The notes under the pieces: generated by a model
What the model saw: the letters and a program-made list of their open reading frames with translations, nothing else
What the model was told of the DNA's origin: nothing
Database searches by the model: none
Part shown: in pieces, positions 1-10,785 of the stretch
How the letters are laid out: each line of letters begins with the position of its first letter
How positions within the stretch are numbered: position 1 is the stretch's first letter
Program-made: the position numbers and the translations under genes
Assembly: GCA_034336665.1 (NCBI GenBank)
Contig: CM067592.1
Location: 39,607,735 to 39,671,734, forward strand
DNA from: Luscinia megarhynchos
Taxonomy: Eukaryota; Chordata; Aves; Passeriformes; Turdidae
Reading direction: 5' to 3'
Length of the DNA stretch: 64,000 bases

Positions 1-503
1 ACAGTTAGTGTGTTTTATTTATTTGTCTTTATTCCTTTGCATTAAATCATAGTTAACGTAGGTAGTCTAAACCAGATTTGACTCAGTGTACCTGAGAAAT
101 AATGTGAATTCTGTTTTGGTTTTACTGCTTTGAACTTCTATATTTCTGGTGGTCTTTTGATATACCCTTGAGTTCTCTATGATTTTCCTATAAATAAACC
201 ATTGCATTTTAAGTTTATATTAAATGCCAAAATATTAAAGAAGGGAAAATTAAAGTTTTCTCTTTTTTTAGAAGGAAATAGTTGCTGTTGAAGTAATCAA
301 CTTCCTGATCGTTGAATAAAACAGAAGACTGCTGTAATACTGCTAACACTGTGGCTGTACTGCTTCAGAGGTCATCCTGTTTGCTTTCAGCTACATCTAG
401 CTCTTGAGCAAAAGAGCATGAGAAAACAAAATAATGAAGGTCTAATGACCCCAGAAAATTTAATTTTTAAGTTTGCTACAGCTGAGCCCATTGTCAGAGA
501 TAA
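1..503. other. Unique AT-rich sequence, no gene seen
   Basis: This is unique AT-rich sequence leading up to the first CR1 fragment. I see no long open frame, repeat or RNA gene in it. Confidence 0.6.
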
Positions 504-1390
504 CAGAATCACAGAATCAATTAAACAAGAGAAGATCTCTGAGATCATCAGGTCTAACCTTTGACCAAACTTTGTGAACTAGACCATGGCACAGAGTGCC
601 ACATCCAGTCTCTTCTTAAACATCTTAAGAGACAGCAACTCAACCACCCCTTCGAGATGCCTACTTCAATGCCCAATCCCTCTTTCTGTAAAAAAATATT
701 CCTGAAGTCCAATCTGAACCTCCTGTGGCCTAGCTTTAGACTGTATCAATTTGTCCTGTCACTGGATGCTTGTGGGAAGAGGCCAACCCTCACCTGGCTG
801 CACAGTCCTTTCAGGGAGCTGTAGAGAGTGATGACGTCTCCCCTTGAGCCTCCATTTCTGCAGGCTAAACAACACCAGCTCCCTCAGCTGCTCCTCACAG
901 GACTCACCCTCCAGATTCTTCCCCAGCTCCATTGCCATTCTCTGGACACACTCCCTTGCAGTGAGGCATCCAGAACTGGACACAGGATTTGAGGTGTGGC
1001 CTTACCAGGGCCAAGTACAGGGGGACAATCCCTGCCCTGCTACTGCTGGCCACACCATTGCTGATAGAGGCCAGGATGCCATTGGTCTTCTTGGCCACCT
1101 GGGCACATCCTGGCTTGTGCCCAGATGCTGTTTACCAGAATTCCTTGGTCTTCTGCAAAGCAACTTTTCTACCACTCTGCTCCCAGCCTGTAGAGCTGCC
1201 TGGGGCTGTTGTGACCCAGAGGCAGGACCTGGCACTTGACTTTGTTGAACCTCATCTAATTAATCTCAGCCCACACATCCAGTCTGTCCAGATCCCTCTG
1301 CAGATGTTTCCTACCCTCCAGCAGATCAACACTCCGGCCCAGCATGAGGTCAGCTGCAAACTGCTTGAGGTAGCACTTCAACACCTCTGA
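504..1390 (-). mobile_element. CR1 LINE fragment, 5'-truncated, minus strand
   Basis: This is the 3' part of a chicken-repeat-1 type non-LTR retrotransposon, read right to left. The left edge has the CR1 3' terminus in antisense (tandem 'cacagaatca'-like octamers followed by the 'gagatcatc' block). Going right, the antisense 3' UTR gives way to the C-terminal part of ORF2. On the minus strand 904-1098 translates to a run containing [14 protein letters not shown], typical of the CR1 ORF2 tail. At 1256-1390 another frame reads through VDLLEGRKHLQRDLDRLDVWAE. These pieces lie in different frames with stops between them, so the copy is dead. The right boundary, where CR1 similarity fades, is approximate. 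Antisense frames of up to 133 codons on the plus strand here are passengers. Confidence 0.93.
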
Positions 1391-4300
1391 ATAAAATTCA
1401 AACTGAACAAATAAAATACTCATCTTGGTTATACTACTTCTCAGCCTGGTTAGAGATATGGTTATGCATAACAACATTCTTGTGATTCCTTTTTTTATTG
1501 TCACATATTCTGCAAAAGAGATTAATATTAGGAAGGATGCCACACCAACTGATGTCACAGTAAATGCAAGTGTACTTGGGCAGATGCCAGTACCAGCAAA
1601 CATCATTCAGGGCAAAAGACTATCAACAGAACACAAGGTGAAGAGTTTATGTTTTCAGTATATTTCAAAATCAATTACAGTGAGCTAATTATTATACAGT
1701 GCTTTGAGGTTTGCTCTTGAAAAATGCAAATTCCTTTTAGGATCTAATAAGTAACAAATAGTACAATACCTACTTTATATACATAGTGTAGAAGCATTAG
1801 CAAGGCAGACTGTAATAAAATCAGGGTTCTTGAATTTTATTAGGTATCTTAATGTAAATAAAATGTAGAGCTACGCTAAAGTAGTAACACTTTATTGTTG
1901 TTATTATTGATGGTGACAATAATGACATTAACATGATGACCTCTTTATTCAGTGAGGTTGTATTTTCATGGCAGTCACTGCAATAAATAAATCATTGTCT
2001 AAAGCCAAAAAGTGATTTCAAACACAATTTTTTCTGCCAATCCTAACCTCTTGATAATTACATGCAATTTTTGAAACATGTATTTTAATCTTAGATGTAT
2101 TTATGTTCGTGTTCAATGCTTTTTTGTTATTCAATATCTAAAGGACAATATCCATCAGGTAGCTCAGAATTTGAAAGAGCAATTTTGGCAGCAATTAAAC
2201 ACCTAGAAGCCAGATAATCCTCAAAGATTTTTCAGCTATTTAAGTTGAACACTGTCTCTCTTTTCAACATTGAAATCTCCACAGCATATTTATCCAGTCC
2301 ACACGACTGTATAGAAGCATGTCTCACAGGTGAGGACAGCTCTGAATTTGTTTCACAGACAAGAATCATCCTTATTCATAAATGTGCTGTGATGCTCAGA
2401 TCTGTATTTGTTGCAGCCTTGGCTTGTCAGGGACAAATCCCTTACCATCCAGCTATGTCTTGTTTTAGAAAGAGGTCAGTGAAAGCAATGGAAAGTGTTG
2501 ACGATGCTCAATTTCTAATAGCAAAAAGCACAGCATTTAAAGGCAATATACAAAAAGTCTCCCTTTTGCACTTGGAGCACAGGTGTGCATCTCTTCGGCA
2601 AGTGATGCGGACATCGTCCTGGGCTATGGCGCTCTCTCTAGAGAGGCTTTAAATCCCATTCTGGAACAAAAACTCATTTCCTGAGCTCTGTACTATAAAC
2701 CTATCAAAGAAGAGAAAAGAACATATCCCCTCTTTTCAGACCTGTGGGTTTTTGAAGGTGAGTTTGAATATGAAAAGGATTTTAGGTTCTTGTTGTGCAA
2801 TAGACGAAGATCTATAATGCTCCCTTGTTTCACGCTTTTCCTGTTAGCTGTCTCCAGTCAGAAAAATGCCAACAGCACTGGATTTGCTTAGCAATGTATT
2901 TTAAAATGTGTTAGAGTGTGCCTAATATACTTGGCATTATTCTACAGAGAGTTTTAGCACTTCAGTCCAGACCTTCACGATGAAAACAAGATAATTCAAA
3001 GTTCAGATCTTCTACATCTGCTGTTTTTGCAACTTACTTTGCAAATTGCTTAAGAACACATGGTAAATATGAGGCTGAATTTAATATTTAAACTCTGATT
3101 CTCAAACCGGTCCTTTAAACATGAGCTAGTTCTACCCATGAAAAGATACAGACTGAAAAATATAAAGAAGGAACTAATCTACCTCTGTCAGTATTTGCTT
3201 TGGGCACAGGCAAAAGAAATTTGTATTTTCCATGTGACTATCACTCACATACCTAGAAATAACAGCACACAGAAAAAATAAAGTCTTAAAATATTGCAGT
3301 GATTCTTTTTTAATGATGAGTAAATAAATATATCTCTAGTTTAAAAGCTGATACTAGGGAGCAGGATTTGGCATGTAGAGCCCCCAGATGACAGCTGGAG
3401 TTATATAGGCACAAGAGAAAAAAAAGGACTACAACGAAGGCTACTGGCTGGTGAGATGAACCATGTTTCCTGCACTGTGATCCAGGGAGCACAATCAACA
3501 ATCTGTAAAGCCAGTTCTGTCACACCAAGGAGGCATCTGTCCATCTCCTAGCAGACATATGTTATACAGCAATATTTAGGCCACAATTCTGTCATGCAGC
3601 CCAGAGCATTTCTTCAATTAGCTGAACATAAGTCGTGCACAAGCACTGTGCTGGAGCCTGCATGGCTGCATCCTTATTGATCTTGCTTCAATGCTTGTTC
3701 TGACAGATGCAGAGCTCAACAGCTAAAGTGAGAGTCAGAAGGCAGGTTAAGGTGATCAAAAGTCTTTCTGGTTGCCCAGCATTTACTATCAGACAAGCTG
3801 GAAGAGACCACCTTGCACCTCTAGCCCACAAAACACACTAGCTGAAGCACAAGTCACTGCTCCTTCCTCTTCATAGCCAAGTGGAAGAGCCAAATACCTG
3901 GTATCAGTTCAGGAGGTGCATCAGTTTTGTACAGAAAGTGGGCAAGGAGACAAGCAGTACACAAACACCTCCTCCAAGTGGAGGGAGGCCCCTTGCACTC
4001 CAGGACTGCAGAGTTTATCACTGAGTGAAAGGACTGCCAAGTTTCCAGGGAAGCAGGAACGGAAGTGAGTAAAAGTTTGCCTGCCCTAAGTCCTCCCACA
4101 AATTTTCTGACTCACCCCAACACCCATACAGGCACACCAGTGTGTTTTCCAGCTCCCTACCTCAAGAGTATACCCTTCTAGCAGGAAGAATGGAAACCAC
4201 CTCTTCCTCTGACTATGGCAACAAATTTTAATTTCACCACTCACTTTCCTGATGCAAGGTCAACTGTTTGTAAAACATTCTACTGCTATACTTCACCATT

Positions 4301-6089
4301 TAAATCACAGAGAAACCAAAAGTAAATTTGCAGGATGAGATTCACTGCTATTTTGGGAATACTAAACAAGTTCTCGTTTCTCAATGTGTCACTAATTTGC
4401 CAATATATGGATCTACAGTTACTTAACAGAAAGAAGGTTGTGTCTTTTCTTTACTGGGTGTTTATATTTGAAATGTTACAAAAAAGGAAAGTGAATCTAA
4501 TAGCCCACTTGACTCTAAATTTAAGTCTGAGCATTGAAACCTAGTTGTAAAGTTTGGTTTCAGGTCCACTTACCTGAGTGTTGTTTTTCCTTTAAAACAA
4601 GTGATAAACCTGTGTACATGTATATCTCTGTCCAAAAAGTATATGTCTATATAGTTACCTGCTTAGAGTGAAAGTCACTGAATGGTTTGAGGCAGGGAGG
4701 GTTGCACATGAGCATTTGTGCATGTATGAAAGGCCCGTGTTTGAGGCCCAGGATTGGGAGCAAATGATGGGCTGCAAAAGGATCCATGTCTGACTGTTCT
4801 GCCAGAGAACATCAGAGATCTGATTTATGATGTATATTTCTTCCATTTTCCTCATTGCCATACAGTAAAACTTTCTCACCTGTTCTCACTGCTATCTCTG
4901 ATCTTTGGATTTCACCCATTATCTTGTTGGTTCATAGAAAGATATGACAGCTCAACCTTCACAGGTTTCTTGGTCACTCTTGAAGTTCCATGCTGCAGAT
5001 AGGATCTCTGGTAGAATGTTCTTTGAAAAGATATCCAAAGAATTTCAACCTACTAGAGAACATTATTTAAGATGAAAACAGTCTTGGATGTATTTCTCTG
5101 TGCTGCAGTATTCTTCACTAGATAAGTGGCCAAAGGAAAGAACCATCTTTTCTTTGCTGCTGTTTGAAATTTACAGAGGAAGCAAGTAGACAGATAAATG
5201 TAATCTCCAGCTTTCAGGGGAAAGAAAAAAATGCTTTTAAGAAGTATTTTTTGAGGAAAAGCATTTAAATTTTTTTCATCATTCTGTGTGCATAGTTGTT
5301 CTTTGGTTAAATCTGTTTTTAAATTCATAGTTTTGTGTTGTTGTTCTGCCTGGATCAAAGATTAATAACTATCAGGATCTTGCACTTATATCACTTAGGA
5401 CTCTGCATATATATACAGAGATAAAAAGTTCACTTCTTAAGATGATGCTTTCTTCTTAGCATTAGGATATCAGAGTCTCTCATCTGTATGGGCACAGAAT
5501 TGCCCCCATTAATTAACATGGTTAAGGATGACTTGTCAAGGTGGTACAAGCTCCCTATCTCATTACTTAGCAGCCCCATTCTTTAAAGAATAATAATTAT
5601 CTCCTATTTTCTATACATTTTACAACTATTTAACATAGCTTTCAAAAAGACATTTAAAAAGGGCATTATTTTTGACTTATAACTTGTAAAAAAATGATCA
5701 AAAATTCTGAAACTGCTGAACATGTTTAAGTAAAAAACAAAATATTGTCAGATCTGATCTGAAATGGAGTAACTTAGCATGTAATCAGCAAATCATGTGT
5801 AATTTGTTGATATCCATGTAGAATTATGCTCCTGCCAAGATCATTCTACAAGGCAACAACCCTCCTTATTAGCTCCTGATATTTTATTCCTTGCAGTATG
5901 CTTTTAAAAGTGCTATGTAAACTGTCCTTTTATTGTTATTGTTGTTGGGTTTGGGGTTTTTTTGCTCCCACTAAGTCAAATCCAAACTCATTCTCTTGTT
6001 GACCTACAGTATTTGAGTAGGAAAATATGTAAATGGTGTAAATTACATCCAACATCTGACTAGCCCCACAGGCTTTCTTATGGGTGCAA
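1391..6089. other. Unique AT-rich sequence, no recognised gene
   Basis: No family is recognised here. The longest frame is a 135-codon open frame at 2245-2652 (+). Its product resembles nothing I know and lacks domain-like patterning, and I do not call it a gene. Its 3' end (about 2580-2660) is richer in CpG than its surroundings and holds a 12-bp palindrome at 2634-2645. A short segment at 2740-2757 sits between a good 3' splice-site match and a consensus-like GTGAGT donor; this is treated as a hypothesis in the findings. The rest is AT-rich with only small chance frames. Confidence 0.55.
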
Positions 6090-7010
6090 GTGGCAGTGAA
6101 GGAGAAAGGAGAGTAGTGGCTAATGGCTGAAAACCCAGATGAAGACCACTGAGTCTCTCAGGGGTTTGTATGGGGACCCATACTGTGTAATATCCTGATT
6201 GATGAGCTAGGCAACAGATTTGAGTGCACACTGAGGAAGTTTGCAGAGGATAGCAAGCTGAGTGGTGTGGTTATCATGTCTCAGGGGTCAGATGTCATGG
6301 AAAAGCTTGAGACTTAGGTCCATGGGAGTCTCATGAGTAAGACCAAGTGCAAGCTGCTTCACCTGGGCTATGGCAACTGTTGGTCCCAGCCCAGGCCGGG
6401 GATGAACAGATCAGAGCAGCCCTGTGAGAAGGACTTGGGGGTGCTGTGGGTGAGAGGCTGGACATGACCCAGCCATGGGCACTCCCAGCCTGAAATCAAA
6501 CGTGTCCTGGGCTGCATCCAAAGCAGTATCATGAGTAAGATGATTCTCCTCCTCTGGTGAGATCTCAACTGGAGGGTTGCATCCTATCCTGGTGCACTCA
6601 AATAAGGAAGGACATGAAGAGGATTTGAGGGGGAGCCTTGAGAAAAGAATTCTCTGGGGAGGTCTTACAGCAGCCTTCCAGTACCTAAAGGAGGGCTATA
6701 AGAAAAATGACGACAAAAATTGCAGTGGTGGCAATACAGCAAAGGATAGTGGTTTTAAAGTTAGATCAGTGGATTCAGCCTAGATATAAGGAAGAAGTTT
6801 TTAATTATGTGTGCTGTAAAACACTGGAACATGCTGCCCAGAGATGTGGTAGATTCCCATCTTGGAAACATTCAAGGTTAAATTCAGCAGGGCTCTTAGC
6901 AACTTGGTCTGGTTGAAAAATTCCCTGCTCATTGTATGGGAGATTGGACCACATGACCTTTAAAGGTTCCTTCCAACCCAAACTATTCTATCATTCTAGG
7001 ATTCTATGAC
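6090..7010 (+). mobile_element. CR1 LINE fragment, plus strand, with complete 3' end
   Basis: This is a 5'-truncated CR1 copy in sense orientation. Near its left end, around 6164-6260, one frame reads QGFVWGPILCNILIDELG and continues into CTLRKFAEDSKLSG. That corresponds to the reverse-transcriptase segment around the catalytic FADD box, which has decayed to FAED. Downstream are the CR1 landmarks 'gaggctggacatgac' near 6453 and the AAACACTGGAACATGCTGCC block near 6820. The 3' terminus is the diagnostic 'ccttccaaccca' stretch followed by degenerate ATTCTATGA units ending at about 7010. Multiple stops and frameshifts make it non-functional. The left boundary is approximate and may lie up to about 50 bp further left. 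Confidence 0.93.
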
Positions 7011-8251
7011 AGTGTCTGAAAAAATCAGTTTCTAGTATTAACTGTATTCTCCTCTGCTTTCTTTGTGCCTGGACATGACCACTACTTTCTATTCAAAAAT
7101 ATACTTAAGCATTCACTTTGGGCAGAACCCATGCAAGTATTCCTCACATCACAGCACCTCTCCAAAACTGTCTTATTTCTACACATAATAGTATAATACA
7201 TGTTATTCTAGATGACATAACATGATAATTTTTTTTTTGCCACAAGAGCAAGCAAGTTCTTGGCAAGGAGTCTGATTAGAAATATCACCTTTATCCTATT
7301 TTACTCTCCAAATAAGAATTGAAGCAAAAAACATTTCACTTAACCTTTCTGGGAACACTTTGGTTCTAAAGATGAAAGTTTAACAAGATCCCCGTTGTCT
7401 GATAAAAACACAACATTACAATAAAACAAATTATGCAAATCTATCTCTATCTAATTATGACCTCCATTTTGCTTTAATACTGCACATCTGTAAAACAGTT
7501 GTCAAAGAAAGCAGAAGAAATTAACTTATGAAAAACTACTTTTGCATCTTTTGACCAGAAAGATGTATCAGCTAAACTTGAGGTAATATTTCAATTATTT
7601 TCTCCTCTCATCCCTGATTAGGACTGTGGGATGAACTTTCTGACTCCAAAACAACTCTTGGCATTGTAACTAGGAAGTTCTTCCTCTGCCCTTCCTTGCA
7701 GCTTGCATTATCCACTTCTCACAAACTGAATGTCAAGCCTCTAAAAGACCTTCATCCATCAATGTCCTTGCTTTCTAGATTTCAAAAGCTCCTGAAGTTA
7801 AGGAAAATATTCTCTGCAGGTACTGAGAGTAGTTCACCAACTCTGCAGTAGCAAGAATGTAAGCAGCAATCAGTTTATCTGCTGGAAAGAAGTCTGCAAG
7901 AGTGATGTTTTATTTCTTTAAACTTTCCTGATGTAATATATATGTGGATTTCTATATTTTTTTCCATTAAAGTCTTTCCTAGAGGTCGATTCACATGCAA
8001 AGATGCAAGAGTAGAAAAAGCTTGAATGCAGAATAGGTTCTGAATTGTAGCACAGTAATTTGAAGTTGGTGATCCTTTGCCTATAGCACCTCTGAATTGG
8101 AAATTGCTGGCTACAGACATTCCTTTAACAGAATAGAGATTATTTTCAGAGCCAATTTGATGTTCCATGGAAGTCATTGAGTCATTCAGCATTGTTAGAT
8201 CATTGCTGAGTATGTTTCAGGTCTTTCACAAACTAATGGTTACTCATTTGG
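7011..8251. other. Unique AT-rich sequence, no gene seen
   Basis: This is the spacer between the CR1 copy and the TA/CA microsatellite. It is AT-rich with only short chance open frames, including a 105-codon minus-strand frame at 7875-8192 with no recognisable features. Confidence 0.6.
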
Positions 8252-8260
8252 CTATATATA

Positions 8261-8307
<47 letters not shown>

Positions 8308-8350
8308 GCACATATACACATACACACACATACATACACACAGAGATACA
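8252..8350. repeat. Compound (TA)n-(CA)n microsatellite
   Basis: Alternating TA dinucleotides run from about 8252 to 8301, broken once by a 'tgca' step. They then pass into an imperfect CA/TACA tract ending near 8350. The run is long enough to be length-polymorphic, and the self-complementary TA part could extrude. The 90-codon open frame across it (8167-8439) owes its Ile-Tyr and Thr-His runs to the repeat and is not a gene. Confidence 0.97.
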
Positions 8351-8773
8351 TTTTAATACCTGTCCAACTTATATTGCTACATCTTCAGGATATATTTTCC
8401 TTGTTGACAGTGATTTCCTTAGTAATGGTTCATCACTGAATTATGCAAAGGGAGATTTAAAATATCTTTGGGTGTTTTTTATTTTATTGTTTGATTTTAA
8501 TAAGATTAATTAAACGAAATCTTCACAGGTATGCTGAAACAGCTCCTCTGTGGGTCCTAGTTCTTCTGGGGAAATTTTAACAACCCTGGACCTAGATTCA
8601 TAAATATGACATGAATACTGGCAGAAACCTTGTCTGCATTGACCAAGAGGTATGAAGAGGACATGAAGGAAAATTATGAGCTTGGATTTATGGAGGGCAC
8701 CTCATTGAGGTTAGATGAGATGCTGCGAGAGCCTGCCCTGAAGTTAATTTGTGATGGGACCAAGGACAGGTAG

Positions 8774-8804
8774 TTTATTTTGAAGACCAGGTCTTCAAAA
8801 TAAA
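8774..8804. repeat. 31-bp perfect palindrome (15-bp arms, 1-nt spacer)
   Basis: The left arm at 8774-8788 (TTTATTTTGAAGACC) is the exact reverse complement of the right arm at 8790-8804, separated by a single A at 8789. Arms of this length are not expected by chance in 64 kb. No terminator, transposon end or RNA gene context surrounds it, so its origin is unknown. Confidence 0.97.
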
Positions 8805-9553
8805 AGGAATACAGTGGTGTTCCTTTTTGATGACCTGTATTTCTTATGTTTCTTAGAGTTCATCTCTATTTTAAGGAATCAGTGGTTTCATGTGTCCAGC
8901 TTCAAATGAAAGTTTTACTACATGAGATATACATTATCACTCTAAAACAGTTTTAGAATACTATTTATTATGATTACATAGTGAGAATGAAAAGGCAGTG
9001 TTACAGATTTTGTTGTTGCATAAAGATTCTGTTAAGATTTTTCATTAGAACTCAAATTTATGCTCATCTTTTCCCAGGTGTGATATGTGTCAGTTCCAGA
9101 AATTTCAGAGATGGCATTCTTGCCAAATTCAAATCAACCCCAGCATGCAACATGGATAATGTAAACTATAGTTTGTGGTAGCCCTCAGTTCTGATGAATA
9201 AATAGGCTCACCCCATTTATTTCTGCAAAAATGTTAATAATCTAAGAGTCAGTTGAACTGAAATGGGGAACTTTTCTTATCATAAAATACACCAACACCA
9301 TTTATAAACAAACACTTCAACCTGCCAAAACCTGTACGAGGGACATAATGCTGGACAAAGACCAAAGAGAGCAACTCAAATGAAATTATATCTGCAGAAT
9401 ACTGAAAAGGAGACAGTAATCCTTTATGGTGCAAGAAACATTCACCCTACACTTTTCTTAGTGAATCTCCATACTAAAATACTTAATCTGATTTATAATC
9501 CCACTTTTTGCACAAGGTGGTAGGCAAGAAGCCTAGATTTAACAACATGTTTA

Positions 9554-9648
9554 CTAAAAACAAAAAATAAAAATAAAAAAAAGAGCAAAAAGAATATCAA
9601 TAAAACACACACACACAAAAAAAAAAGAACCCAACAAACATAAAATAC
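9554..9648. repeat. A-rich low-complexity tract with short (CA)n
   Basis: Runs of A broken by single C, T or G, with a (CA)6-like core near 9605-9616. This is simple low-complexity sequence. No retroelement body is recognised immediately upstream of which it would be the tail. Confidence 0.9.
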
Positions 9649-10550
9649 CCTTCTGCAAAGAATTATTTTTAGAAAGATCTGGCCATAACAGTTCTTCTTT
9701 CAATGTTTATGCCATCTATCTGCCCCTTGTCTTCTTGTCTCATTCAGAGACTTGCTATTATTGATGATTTGGTGTATTACTCTTTATTGTCTAAAAATCA
9801 AAATAGTTCAAGCACTGAAGTCTAAAGTTGCATGAAATATGACTGCTCCAAACGCCTGAGGTTATAAAATCATGAGAGATTCATCTGAAAACAAAGACCA
9901 GCAAATATTCAAACTTGCCCCAGGGTAAAGTAACATTTGCTCCCAATTAGTAGACTTTGTTTGAAATTTTTGCATAATTTTGCCTACAAGCCAAACTATG
10001 GGTTCCCATAAGGTGATGTAAGAGGACTATTTTTCCCTTCTAGGGCAATTCAGTATCCTGCTATAAAAGCTTAGAGCTATGTACAACAAAACAGCTAATT
10101 CTCCTGTTGCATCCCAAAAAGATGTGGAGGGACAGTGACTCCACTGGCTTGTCTTTTCCTTGGGTGCTTCCCCATGTCTGCATAGAGACTATGCCATTTT
10201 CAGGGCTGTACAGTCTTACTTTTTGTTGCCATCTGGCCACTTACTGTTCTGTTATTTTATTAAATCACATAGATACAAAAGTATGCAGAAAATCTAAGAG
10301 AAAGGTAGAATCCTCTTGACATGGTAAGTTCGGGTATTGGTATAATTACTTGCTTTCCTATGGAAGAATGAAACTGGATAAGCACTAGGTCATATTTCCA
10401 AACCCAGAAGTCCATTATGTTGACACGTACCAGTAGGATCTTAGGTGATGCTATGGCTGTTACATGCTGATGTTAAAGCAGAAAAATGATTATACAGAAT
10501 CAAATGTCTGCCAAAAATGTATCACAGACTTCAGAGAATAGGAAGCTGGA

Positions 10551-10785
10551 AGAATCATGATAACAATCATAGATTTATTTAGGTTGGAGAAGAACTTTAA
10601 GCTCATCAAGTCCAATCATTAACCAGCTCTACCAAGCTACCCTCACTAAACCATGTTCCTAGATGCTACGTCTACACAGCTTTTAAATTCCTCTGGGGTG
10701 GTGACAGAAGAGCTTCTCTGGGCAGCCTGTTCCTGTGCTTGGATACATTCAGATGTTTTACATAAAAATAGTAACCTTACACATC
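10551..10785 (-). mobile_element. CR1 3' tail fragment, minus strand
   Basis: This is a short CR1 remnant read in antisense. The left end has degenerate 'agaatcat' units, then 'tttaggttggagaagaac' and 'catcaagtccaatcatt', the antisense of the CR1 3' terminus. It continues through 'aaattcctctggggtggtgac' and 'gggcagcctgttcc', the antisense of the conserved 3' UTR/ORF2-end blocks. Similarity fades near 10785. Only the last 200-odd bases of the element are present, so no coding part remains. Confidence 0.9.

Larger units (their letters stand above)
8351..10550. other. Unique sequence with palindrome and A-rich tract, no gene
   Basis: No gene is recognised. The stretch holds the perfect palindrome at 8774-8804 and the A-rich/CA tract at 9554-9648, both listed separately. 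Open frames here are at most about 70 codons and unconvincing. A donor-like GTAAGT occurs near 10323 but has no supporting frame. Confidence 0.55.

Noticed and set aside
844..1390. Overlapping plus-strand frames of 131 and 133 codons
   Set aside because: They are antisense to the CR1 ORF2 tail and 3' UTR at 504-1390.
2245..2652. 135-codon open frame in unique sequence
   Set aside because: No recognisable domain, no promoter or splice support; frames of this length are expected by chance on 128 kb of both strands. Kept only as a note because of the CpG-rich end.
8167..8439. Frame with an Ile-Tyr repeat
   Set aside because: Translation of the TA/CA microsatellite.
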